The position numbers and the translations under genes were made by a program. The notes below the pieces were generated by a model. The model saw nothing but the letters and a program-made list of their open reading frames with translations. It was not told where the DNA came from and did not search any database. This document shows positions 50,074-63,059 of a DNA stretch of 64,000 bases, one piece after another. Every line of letters begins with the position of its first letter. Position 1 is the stretch's first letter. The stretch lies in NCBI RefSeq assembly GCF_026210795.1, contig NC_089440.1, positions 1,426,001 to 1,490,000 of the forward strand, read 5' to 3'. The stretch comes from Rhizophagus irregularis. Taxonomy: Eukaryota > Glomeromycota > Glomeromycetes > Glomerales > Glomeraceae.

Positions 50074-50523
50074 TATTCAAATGTTTGGAATACGAAATTA
50101 TCGTAAAAAACATGGAATTTATTTCGACTTATGACTTTGTAATATTTTTTTCAAACGAGTAACGGTAACAGTGACACAATACCATTACCATAAAGTTGTG
50201 TAATTTTCATATCACGTGTTCACATGCTAAACTCATACTAACTCCGCTGTCTCCGCGCGCAGCAAACCCAAAAGGTCAAAACCTGGATTAAATCTTAAAA
50301 TTTAAAAATTTATTATTATTTTTTTTTTTTAAAAAAAAAAAAATTATCATAAAAAAAAAAAAAAACCAAGATAAAACAAATCTTAAAAGATCGAATTAAA
50401 ATCGATATATCATAATGGATCATGAGATCGTTAATTAAACTTCAGAAAATCCCTTAAAAGAGAGGATCATTAGGAGTGACATCTTTTTTTTGTATTGTTT
50501 GTGCAAGGTAAAGAAATAAAGAA

Positions 50524-50549
50524 AGAAAGAAAGAAGGGGGGGGGGGGGA
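50524..50549. repeat. Purine tract with poly-G run
   Basis: aaagaaagaaagaagg followed by about a dozen G residues, the longest G run in the window and striking in such AT-rich DNA. Confidence 0.8.
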
Positions 50550-50786
50550 AACGGAGGCATAAATTTATCCATAAAAGGATTTGCAAAATTTTTCAAGCTA
50601 AATAAATAAATTTATTGTATGAATAATTACGGAATATCCAAAAAAAAATTGAAGTCGTCAAAGTTACGAAATTGTATTACGACTATTAAGGTTATCTAAA
50701 CTTCTATTCTGTCAATGGTTCTAACTCCGATAGCTCCGATAAACAGATTTAGAAACGGGAATAAAGAAAAAAACTAAAACTAAAAC

Positions 50787-50814
50787 TAAAACGCGTTATG
50801 CATAACGCGTTTTA
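50787..50814. repeat. Perfect 28-bp palindrome with two ACGCGT sites
   Basis: taaaacgcgttatg is followed directly by its reverse complement, with no spacer, after three copies of actaaa. It contains two ACGCGT hexamers, the core of the fungal MluI cell-cycle box bound by MBF-type factors. It lies about 0.7 kb upstream of the NUP155 start. Function is inferred only from the motif. Confidence 0.6.
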
Positions 50815-53800
50815 AATTAATGAAATAAACCATTACCCAATGAATATCATAAATATTTATATTTACCCAGGTATTGTGAAATAATTTAAGAGAAAAAAAT
50901 AACCTTAATTTAAATTTTTTTCTCCCTAAAAATTCTTTGTGTTATAATTTAAGAGAAGGGAAATCAAAAATTTGATAAACAATAAAAAAAAAAGATTGAA
51001 GCTAATACAAATTCAATGAAACAATATCGTATGAAATGAAAGGACCCTTAATTTTTCGCACGGACATGGTCACAAACAAGTTTTTATTTAACAAGTAAAT
51101 ATAATAAATATTTGTTTTCTTTAACTAAATGCTAACCACGTTACATTGTTATTCTTAAGATTTTTGAATATAAAGGAAAAAAATTTCACAAAATTATATA
51201 AAAGGTAAAATCTTGTTTATTAACGAGTTTATAATGTTTATTTTACTTGTGATAAATGAAATGAATGCAAAAATGAGATGAATGCAATAAATGCGGTAAA
51301 AAGCCGAAAAAATAATAAATATTAAAAATATTTATTATGAGTTGCCAAGAATAATTTTGTTTGCAAGATTAAATTAGTTAGATTAAAATTTGATTGCATA
51401 CAATAATTTCCTTCGTTCAGTAATGATCAGGGATTTACGGATTTTTTATTCCCCGAGTCCAGAACAAAGGAAGGAATTCCGATAACCTTATTGCATTCTC
51501 ACGAAATCGATACTTTTTAGCCGATTTTATACGATTTAAGAAAACGGATTTAGTTTTTGAAACTCAAAACTTTGTGTAATCTCTAATTATGTAGTGGTAA
51601 TCCTCACAATTTAATGTTTCTCGGGTTTCAATTTTCGGGCACGCGTAACGAAGATTCATTATTATTCTTGTTTTAAAACAAGAATAATTATTTTTTTTTT
51701 ATTGTACTATAATAACAATGATACAATGATAGATCTTTGATTATTTTAAATTAAGATAGATAAATCATCATTTAAAAAAAAAAAAAAAACAAATACATAA
51801 TATTCCAGCAATTATAATGAAATCAAATTAAGAATTAATTAAAATATAATGTTTTTATCCAGAATTTTAAATTTGCGTGATTTGCGTGGTGCGATGAATG
51901 ATGATGAAAAAAAAAAAAAAAAAAAAAAGATATCAATATAATCACTGATAAAATAGTCGTGAGAAAACTTATATTAAATTATGCAATAATTAAAAGGTTA
52001 TACGACATAATCAGCAATCGCTCCGAAAACAAATATTCTTTTTCCGCTCAAGATGTCAAAAAGAAGAAATTATAGGAAAGAAGAGGGTACGAAAGAAGTA
52101 CCTTTTAATATTGCACCCTTTTTTTTTTTTCAAATTTATTATTGTAAACAAGTTAGACCAATCGTTGGAAATATTCTTTAAATTTAAGTTTATTATTCAC
52201 GACAACACTCAATGCATGTGAAAGTATTATAATCTTAATAGTGGATAAACAAAAGACAAAGTATTGTAGATTATTATTATAATAACGCGTAAAAAAAGAT
52301 TTCTTCTAAAAAAAGATGAATCTTAGGTCGAAGATATCATTAAAAAATGAATTTTCAATTTGTCATTTTTTTTTTCCTTCCTTGTACAAAAATTATTATA
52401 TTATTGCACATGTGATGTCATAATGAATAACATTATAACTTTTTGTTTATTTAACTTTACAAATCTTATTAGCATAAATTGATCAAAAACTTTTTGAAAT
52501 TGACATGTGTTGTTCTTTTTTTAATTTTTTTAATCTAAGAAAAATTAGAAAAAAACATTATTATTTTTTTAATTTTAGTAATTTTCAGACATTTGTAAGA
52601 AGAACGAATGGGAGTTAAAATATATATATATATATATATGTAATATTGTATACCTAATACCTGATATGACCGGATAAAGGTAAATTTTAACCGATATAAC
52701 TTTAAAAAATTCGAACTAGTCATCTTAATTGTTAAGTTTTTTAATAAACGGATAATTGGCTTGCGATCACGACACCATGTACATCAAATATTTTTATCAC
52801 CAGGGTACACAACATATAAACATGTGATGTGAGAGAGTCATTAGATTAGATATGACGCAAACCGATCGATGGGCAAATTGATGGGGCAAATTGATGACGA
52901 CACCTTATTGACGTATATTGACGGGGTATAAATTTGACGTCAACAATTAAATGATCATAAATAGATCACTCATACTATTAAAGGATTTAAAGTTGGTACA
53001 AAAAAAATCTCGTTATTTCTCATGAAATGATTCTCGTTCTCTCTCTCTCTTAACAAATATACCGGTATATTATAAAACGTGCAATTTAACACATGTTTTT
53101 ACTTTCTTTTTAGAATTTTTGATTAAAAATATAAAAAGATTTGTTTGTTAATTTATACAAATTTGTAATTCTAAATCAAGAAAACAAAAAACAGATTTGA
53201 AATCTTTTTTCTTATACAAGAAAACGCGGGCTATTTCAATTGATAAATAACAAGATTATTATATTTTAAAGTTTAATTTATAATAAATAAATCAAGAACG
53301 AATCATTCTTTTAGAAATCATCATAAATGCCTTATTACCTTGTTTGAAAAATGATATTTACATTATAACGTAATAATAAATTCATGGAAAGTAAACCACG
53401 TGTGTAAAACACGAGTTTTCTATCAAACAAATTTCTCATTTCTCGGGATTTTTATGAATTTTAATAAACCTGATATGTAAAAAATAAAAACAATTTGATA
53501 AATTTATTAAAAAATCTTATTATATGAGAATAATTATAAATACAACCATAATTTTTTTTTTTTTTTTTTTCTCTCTCTTTAACCTCGAATTAAAAAATTT
53601 TTAAAATTTTTTTGGAAGAAAAAAAAAGGCCATTTAACTAGTTGATATTTTTTTTTTTTTTTCAAACTAAAATTTTTTTTTTTAACGAAGCAGATGAAAA
53701 AAAAAAAGAGACTAGATTACTTAAAGTAAAAATATTGGCGTAAAATAAAGAGGAAAAAAAAAAAAAGGTTTGGCTAAAAACAATAGTTTCGGCTACAAAT

Positions 53801-55819
53801 TCCCACTTTTTTTTTTTCTTCCACATCTTCATATAAAAAAATATTAATTACTACTTTTAAAGTATGTGACACGAAAATAATTAAGAACCAATTACAAATA
53901 ATTTTACACACAGACTATTTTTTTTATATATATTAAAAACACACAACGGAAAATATTAATTTATAAATAAACATTAATACAATAATTTGTATATACTTTT
54001 ACATTTACGAAATATTTTCATGTGTTTAATAAGTATCTGATAAACAAGGATTTACACGATGAACTCGATAGACTAGCATAAATAAAATAGAAGATAAGTA
54101 TTACTGATTAAATGCAGATACTCGATTCCTAATTTGGAAATAGAAAGTGTGTTAAGTAAGATATATTTCGTTGTTCTAAAAAAAATTTTTTTTTTCCTGT
54201 TGAAAAAAAAAAGGTTCGGAAATTATTATTTTAATGTTAATACAATTTCTAAAATAGAATTAATAATATGTATTAATATAAATATATAAATATATATATA
54301 ATATAATAATATATAATATATAATATATAATATAATATAATATAATATAATATAATATATATATATATATATATTATATATAAATTATATATTTTAAGCG
54401 GAAATGCGGAACGTTGTGAAACATTCTCATGCCATTACTCTTTATATGGGCCAAAGTAAAAAATCGAAAACTGTACCGAATGTACCAATTAGAAACAATT
54501 AGAAACAATTAGAAATACAAAATGAATTGCCCAAATTGCCCAAATTCCTAAATTGCCAAATTGCCAAAAATACAGTATAACCCTATTATAAATAATCTGG
54601 GGTAATATTATCTTAAGTACATTCGGGGTGGACAAAGAGCGGATTAACGGACACGTTTTTTTTTCTATAGATTTTAACAAAGAAATACATTAACAAAGGA
54701 TTTTACACGTTTTTTCTCTTTTTTTTTCTTTTTAACAAATAATTCATTCATTCAAAAAAAGAAAAAAAAGTATAAAAACTGGTTTTTTGCAGATCCGTGA
54801 ATTATTAAATAATAACGTTTTCATAGAAAAATACATTTTTTTATTTTCATATGGCAACGTTAAAAACAATGACAGAATGAAATTTTTATGATTACGAATT
54901 ATCGCGACTCAAATTATTAGAAACACGAGATTTGAGATTATTTTTTTTTTTTTAAATGCACATTACGCAATTTCATATTCAGTCCCAAAATGTTCCTGTT
55001 TCCGTTGTACAACGCAAAATTCAATTCTGATTGGTCAATTAAATTGATTCTCCTCTTAATTTCCATAATCATCAAAAAAAATTGTTTAAAAATTTTTTTA
55101 AAGTCTTTTTTTTTTTTTAATAAAAAAAAAAAAAATTTTTTCAAGATATTATTCAAGTAATTTTATGGCTTAGAATCTTTTATTTTACGTAATAAACTTA
55201 CAAAAGTATTCTCTAAATTAATTAAAAAAAAAAATCATGATTTTCTTCTAAAATAAGAATGGAAACCGATCGTGTTATTATGGGTTAAAACCTATAAACA
55301 ATGGTAGCCTAATTTCCAATTATAATGTTTAATTTTTCGATCACTTGCATTTATTTAGTTAGCAAAATATAAAATGTTTACGGTCCTTTTTTTTTTTACA
55401 CACGTTTTTTCGCCACGAGTTTTTACCACGTTTTTGTGTTTCTAATAGGGGAAATTGTTTATTTCTCCTCTTGTGATCAAAAATGAATAAAATTTTTTTT
55501 TTGTATTACAAATATCGTTCGTTTAAACAATTCTTTTTTCATTCCATAAATTCTTATTCTCTTTCCTTATTAAAATTTTTTGTATTCACCACAAAGAAAA
55601 AGAGAATTATCTTTTTTAAATTTTTTAAATTTCACGAAACGTCACACATTTTTTTTTTTTTAATAAAGAAAAATTGTTAAGGGGAAAAAAAAAGGTCTAG
55701 ACTCTCTTTTTTTTAAAAAAAATGAATATTTATTTTTCATGTTAGTTTATTTTTTTCATTTTTTCAATGGAAGTAAACAAGAATACAAAATTTGTAATCA
55801 CATAAATTTTATTATTAAT

Positions 55820-55910
55820 AATTATTAATTTTATTTTTTTTATTTTTTTATTTTTATTTTTTATTTTTTATTTTTTTTATTTTTTTTATTTTATTTTATT
55901 TTATTTCAAG
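55820..55910. repeat. (TTTTATT)n simple repeat
   Basis: Imperfect tandem ttttatt/tttta units on the + strand. Confidence 0.8.
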
Positions 55911-56005
55911 AAAAAAAAATAATAAAAAATTATTATTATTATCATTATCCATCACAAAAAACATCACAAACAAATTATTTTCTTAACATTTAATAAAAAA
56001 ATGTT

Positions 56006-56040
56006 TGATCATTTTTGATCATTTTTGATCATTCATTGAT
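56006..56040. repeat. (TTTTTGATCA)n short tandem repeat
   Basis: Three consecutive gatcatttttgatcattttt-type units, each carrying the TGATCA palindrome. Confidence 0.75.
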
Positions 56041-56377
56041 TTGACTTGATTCTCGTGGTTTGACAAAAAACACGTTTAACATGTCTTTTATGTTTATTGT
56101 TTATTATTTATTTACACTTGAATTAACCTTTTTTCTTCTATTAATAAAATAAAAAAAAAAGTTATATATTTTAAAATCTTAATCGGTATTATTTTAAATC
56201 GGTATTTTTTTTTTTATGACGGAGTTTTAAAAAATATAGGGGAGCGTCAGCATGGAGAGTATGAAGAGTATGGTCAAAATAAGTAAGTTATAAGTAATAT
56301 AAGTTATAAGTTAAATAAGTTGGGACTTACAAAGATACTTATAAAAATAATTTAATATAAGTAAGTTAAGTTATATA

Positions 56378-56500
56378 TAATCGCCATACTCACCAAATTA
56401 TAAGTTATACTCACCAAATTATAAGTTATACTTACCAAATTATAAGTTATACTCACCAAATTATAAGTTGTATATAATCACCATACTCACCAAACCATAC
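56378..56500. repeat. 22-bp minisatellite (caccaaattataagttatac)
   Basis: At least four tandem units of caccaaattataagttatac plus two bases, with diverged copies on both sides (catactcaccaaaccatact). No ORF. Confidence 0.85.
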
Positions 56501-59500
56501 TCAACCGACTTCCCGAGTCACCGTACTATTCATACTATATTATTATAAACTTAAATACTTTATTACTTTAAAATTTTTTTAAAGTTTAATAACTCATTTC
56601 TCACTCATTCGAATTCGATTAATAATTCGGATATACTCTTTGATTTTATGGGTTTAGTAAAAATGTATATCGATTTCACAGATTTCCCACACCACACAAA
56701 TGATTTGCGATATTGTCAATACTTCGAATACTCGTGTAATTCGGAAAGCTTGAAAAAAGAAAAAGAAGCAAAGGTCAGAGATTCGGAAGAAAAAAGAATT
56801 TTTTACATCAATATTTTTAATAATTGTACAAGATTGATAAAAATACTAATAACTTTTTTAACTATTATCTGTTATAATATTATTAATATTTATTATACGA
56901 AATATTTGATTTTTTAGGGTAATTCCGTCCTCCGTGATGTTTATGTGTGGCTTAAAAAAAAAAAAAAAAAAAAAACTAAAACTAAAACAAAATAATAATA
57001 AAAAATAAAAAAATATAAAATATATAAAAAAAAAAAAGCCACAAAAGAATTTAAGAATTCATAAATTCTTTTAATAATTAATAATATGTCAAAAAAAAAA
57101 AAAAAAAAAAAATATTTTTTTTTTTTTTAAATTAAAAACGGATAAAAGACAATGATGACAATGATTGAAATGACGCCATATGAAATCACAAAATTTACTT
57201 ACTGCATTTTTCAATATAAACAAAAAAACTTAATTCATCAATATTTTATCACAAATTTTCCGTAAAAAGAAACACTAATCATGCTTTCAAAAAAAAATAA
57301 AATAAAATAAAATAAAATAAAAATAAAAATAAAAAAATAAAAATAAAATAATAATAATAATAATTAAATAATTTAGACGGAAAACCAAGAATAAAAAAAA
57401 ACATTTCATTAATTAATTATTCATCTCAAATAACTTTCGTTTTCATGAGTGGTAAATAAAAAAAACAAGACCCTTCTTTGCATAAACATATTTTTTTTTT
57501 TGTCATCCCGAAAAAGAAGTATTATTATTAAATTAGAGTGAATATTTGTATACTTACTAATTTTGCTATTTATTGTGGTTGCCTAGTTTATATAATTAAC
57601 AATGAACATGTACTACCCTAAAATATTTCCGATGTATAACCAGTTTTGGGGTCGTTTGTATGATAACCGGGACCGGATTCTCCGTAAAATAGAACACAAC
57701 TGATTATCAAAAGGATAAATTTAAGTCCCGCAGCTTTAATTATGTAACATATATTAATATAAATATGTACATATATGAATTTTTTTTTTTATTTATTTAC
57801 ACAACTTTTTGAAATTCGAATAACGATTAAATATTCAATTAATGATAAATTCATTAAAGAAATCTCCGGTCGACCTGGGATTTCATCCTAAAAGGGTATA
57901 CGAATATCCGATAATATAATTTTAATATTTTAATGTAATTTGTTCAATTTATCATTTGTTTAACCTAATGATTATTATTTATCAAGCCGAATTTCCCTCA
58001 TAAGTCATTAGGTTTTTTTTTTAAAAAAAAAAAACCTGAAACTTTTATAAACTTTATAAAGTTTATGAGTTACAATCTTACAAGGATAAATTTATAAATT
58101 TGTAATTCTTACAATTCAAAAAAAAATTCAACTTAAAAAAGTCAAAGATTCGGTGTATTACAATGAGGTATTACCGATTATATACATTATCAACAAAGAA
58201 AACGCGTTTTGTTAATCATTATTTTAAGTAAAAAAGGCATCGGATCGGAAAAAATTTCCTTTCTTTACTTTATTTTTTTTTTTAGATAAAATAAAACCAT
58301 AAATAAGAAAAAAATTCTTGAATTCGAAATCACGATCTATTTATTTATTTTTCAATTTAGACATTGATATACATATATATGTATATGTATATTATGTATA
58401 TGAATATATATATATATATATATATGATGTATATATATATATATATATAATTATGTTGATGCAGATTATGTACAATACAATAACGCATACACGCACAGAT
58501 ATATATACATATATATATAAATATCTTTTTTAAATCTATCTAAGATTATTTAGATTATTTAAAAAAGTTTTTTTCTTATGATTTTTTTCCCATGGCTTAT
58601 CTATTTCACAAAAAAAAAGATTTATTTGTTATCCAAATTCAAGATTTTTCTTAATTCGTAAAATTTAAAATACTTGTAACAATTAAAAATATCTTGATAC
58701 ACTTGTTACATAACATTATCGAATTGATCTGTTTGTAATTAATTTATTATTGTCAACTCAATCGCGTAACCCAACATTACCACAAAAGTAATAATAATAA
58801 TTAAAAAAGAAAAAAAAGGATAAAAAAAGGATTGTTTCACTTTATCCTGGTATATATATAATTTTTTTTGATCTAATTAAAAAAAGTATAAACCAAAATG
58901 CGGCGCAAAAAAAAAAAATAAATCATTCATTTTTGTCAACAAATAAATCATAAGCCAATACAATACATAAGCCAAGAGTTTTTTTTTTCAAATAGTTTGG
59001 AATTCCCGTAAAACACCGAACATAGCCACTTTTAATAGCACAAAAATAGGGGGATTATTGAGCCCGATTAGTATAATTAGTATAATTAGTTATAAGCCTT
59101 TAAAAATTTTCACTTGACCAAACATCCGCGTTTTTTTTTTTCATTTTTGGAATTTTAAAATTTTAAAACTCCTCAAAAACATCAGTAAATGATAATGACG
59201 ATCTTCTTGTATTGGTTTGTTTTAATTTACAAAAATAATCTTTTTTTGTAAAAAATCGCGTTTAAATCTTGATTTTTTTTTGGTAAAAAATGACCAATTT
59301 TAATAAATTTAATATTACCATTTTTAAATAAATATTGGAAACAAATTTTAATTTTTTTGATTTAGAGAGTTTATAGAAATTAATTGAACTAATTTTGGTA
59401 TATATAAATTTTTACGAATAACAATATGATGTCATTTAATTACAAAAAAATTCTTAAAAAGAATTAGTAACTTTACTTTAAACAATCGTATTTAAATTTA

Positions 59501-60818
59501 TCATTATATAAAAACATATGATTAACACGAAATTCTTTAATTATAATAAAAAAAATAAAAAAACATTTTGAAAAAAATCCGAATATATATAATTATTTAT
59601 ATCATCGATGACTTAATCAGTTTTAGTTTGATTTTTTTTTTGAAATTCAAAATTTCTTAAATTAGTTTGAGATATTTAAAAGGGAGTGGCTTGAATTATA
59701 AGTCGCGTCATTCGTCATTTTTTCGTTTTTACTGCGTTTCTACGAGTAATTAAAACAGGAAATCGAAGCGAAATTATTTAAAATTATATAAAAAAAAAAA
59801 GTATTAAAGTTATTAAAGTATTAAAGGTAAAACTAATTATTTCAATTATTTCAATTATACGAATGATTTTGATAATCTATTACTGAAATGTTACTTAAAT
59901 AATTATTTTCTTGTTGGGAGTTTTAAAAATTTTTAAATATGAACTTTTAACACGAGATATTGTCAACAAGAAAGCATGATTCATCATTAAATTTTTGATT
60001 TCACAAGTTCTTAACATGTTAAGCCAAATTTACCAAACAATTTACTTTTATCTCTTGTTTAAGATATTTGTTTAAGATATTTAAGATATCTTCTTTAAAC
60101 AATTTCCCACCCCTTTAATAAAAAAAAAATTTTTTTTTTAAAAAAAAAATAATATTACCATTAAAAACGATAATGATGAAAAAAACCAAGTATTTTTTCT
60201 TGGTCCTTATTTCGAACGCAAATAAAGAATCATATTATGTACACAGTATCGAACATATAATCGAATGTTATTTTCTTCTTGTACTTTTCGATATTCAAAA
60301 CAATTTCACACGAAAAGTTAAATAGAAAATTCAAAAAAAAAAAAAAATACTGCAAATATTTCAAACATTTATATATATGTTGTGTTAAATTCATTAATCC
60401 TTTTGAATTTAACCCTTTTTTTTTTTTCTATTATTATAATAAATCTCGTTTTTTTTATTATTATCACATTACCATATTAACCGGGTTTACTTTCGCTGGG
60501 TCATATAATCATACTGAATGACGACAATTAATCTGATTAACAACAAAAAAAAAAAAAAAAAAAAAAATTTTATATAATAACCATACACATGTACACATGT
60601 ATATATATATATATCCTATATATCCTTATTCTCTTTAACTGATTAAAATGATAAACTGATATAATTATGACATTTTGTATTTAAAAAAAAAAAAAATGGT
60701 CGTAATGTTCTTTTAGTCGAAATAGATCATTTGATTCATTTGATTGTGGCACGGGATATGTTATGCGCCACGATTATATGAGTATGTATAATCATATAAA
60801 TAAATAAATAAATAAATG

Positions 60819-60851
<33 letters not shown>

Positions 60852-60934
60852 ATATATGCATATATATACATATTATACACATACATATATATATATACAT
60901 ATTATACATATACATATATATACGTATATATATA

Positions 60935-61045
60935 TATATAACAATATTATAATGTAATATTATAATGTAATATTATAATCAGTGTAATAATATTATAATG
61001 TAATTTATAATGTAATAAATATTATAATGTAATAATATTTTCTAT
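60935..61045. repeat. (ATAATATTATAATGTA)n tandem repeat
   Basis: About six units of aatattataatgta with small length changes, following a long TATATA/CATATA microsatellite (60815-60945). Confidence 0.8.
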
Positions 61046-61534
61046 ATTTACTAAATCATGATCGTACAAATCGTACAAAAAATTAAATTATAGTTAAAAC
61101 CATTTCCTAAAAATTAATTTCTTTTTTTTTAAAAAGATTTCTTTTTTTTTTTTGGTAACTAAACATTTCACCAACAAAAATTTCTTTTTTTGTAAGTTTT
61201 ATCAGTTTATCATCTTGTTAACAGTTAACATTATTTTAAAGTTATCATCTATTTAAAATAAAAAAAAACCGTTGGAATAAACATAATACCTAATTTATCT
61301 TAATACCTATATTTTATCGATCACTTACATCATAAAATTAACAATCATTGTTTTTTATTATCAAATGTTAAAAAAAAAAAAAAAAAATTTATTTTTAACA
61401 AGTTGTAATTCCCGTTTTTTATTTAATACATAAGCCACCAAAGTTTCCATTATTCTTAATAATTAATTCTAATTGTGACTCCTTGAACAATGACAAAACT
61501 AACAAAAGGAGAGATTGAACCCTTTAGAAAAAAA

Positions 61535-61590
61535 AAAAAATAATAATAATAATAATAAAAAAAAATAATAACAACAACAATAATAATCTC
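61535..61590. repeat. (AAT)n/(AAC)n microsatellite
   Basis: Poly-A, then taataataataataataat, poly-A again and aacaacaacaataataat. Confidence 0.8.
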
Positions 61591-63059
61591 CCAAATTTGG
61601 TTCTTGATATGGAATAAATTCACATGAACCGAATAAATTATTTAATATGTTACAAAAAAAAAAAAATAAAAATAAAGTTTTATTTAATCAGTTTTAATCG
61701 GTTTTATAATTCCGTGAACTTCTATCATAGAAAAAAAATATTATTTCCATTTTAAGGATTGAGTTGTTCTACCCGCGTTTTAAATTATTTGAATTCTAGA
61801 TTTTTACGGTAACTTTAATCTCATACATCCTTTTCCCCCTAAGAGTATCACAAAAAATCCAAAATTATCCTTTTCATTTAGTAATCAGTTTGCACAAAAT
61901 GATTTTGAAAGAATCCTTTTTTAAATAAATAATAAATTTAAAAAAAAAATGAATTATTGAGGACTTGGCGTTTTTTTTTAAAAAAAAATATTCTTTTCAT
62001 TTTTCGTAATCTTCATTATTAAATTTAAAAACCGTAATCTATTAATCTTTTAGCAATTAACTGAACAAAATTTTTAAAAATTAACCATATATGTGCATAA
62101 TAGTAACGACTTGCACGTGATTCACATAGAATTTAGCGCAATATTCTACACACGTGATAATTGGACTCTAGTGAAACCAACTAAAATTCTTACGCGTAAA
62201 GTTTAGTAAACGCGACCAAAGAAAAAAAAAATATTAGTACATTGTTTTACCGTAATAGAAATTCAAGTCGTACAACCAAATTTATCGAAAACCTATGAAA
62301 CTTCAATCTTATTTTATATCATGAAAAAATCATTTTTAAATGAAAAAAAACATTCAAAAATTTAAATTTATATTGTTTTTTAAAAAAAAACCAATGAAAA
62401 TATTTTTCCTCTCTTTTTTTTTTTTAGTTTATTTGTTTTTTTTTTTTTTAGAATAAGTTTTTTTTTTGTCCAACTTTTTTTTTTTTCGCCAACCCAGTGG
62501 CGCCACAACACTTCAAATAAAATAAAAAAAAACCAACACCCCGAATAATAGTTTATAAGTAAAAGAATCGCTAACCGAAAATAACCCGTAAAAAAGTATA
62601 GAGAAAAAAAAATAAAAAATGGAATTTTTTTTGTTTTTTTTTTTTGACGGTTAACAAGTTCAATGAAAAAAAAAACTAAATAAGGGGAAAATTGAATGAT
62701 AAAAAAATGAAAGGTGATTTTTCTAACTCGCGTGAATATGATTAAAGTAATATATGCAAAAAAAAATGCGAGTATTATGGTTATAATGATAAAAATGTTA
62801 TATTCAAGGAAGATGTTCTAATGTAGAAGAAAAAAAAATATACAAAGAAGATTCATAAGAAAAATCCGATATAACACAATCTTCACAATGAAACCCAAGT
62901 TATTTAAAAATTAAAAAAAAAAAAAGAGAGATAGAATAAATGATAGATATCATACTAGATTATATAAACAAAAAATAAAGGTATCTTCTGGATTCAGAAG
63001 TACTTTTTTTTGGAAAGAAATGAATGTCCTTGCAGAAAAAAAAACCCTCCCCTAAATGC

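Larger units (their letters stand above)
50074..63059. other. 13-kb AT-rich gene desert
   Basis: I find no ORF with conserved motifs, no splice-consistent gene and no RNA gene here. The sequence is dominated by poly-A and poly-T runs and TA-rich microsatellites (52620-52640, 54285-54385, 58370-58450, 60815-60945). Listed frames such as 56648-56917 and 60279-60521 have no recognisable domain. It may hold long regulatory or untranslated regions for NUP155 and the bHLH gene, or unrecognised non-coding RNAs. Confidence 0.55.

Noticed and set aside
56648-56917. 89-aa + strand frame
   Set aside because: The first half looks faintly coding, but the second half is AT-driven and there is no motif or splice support.
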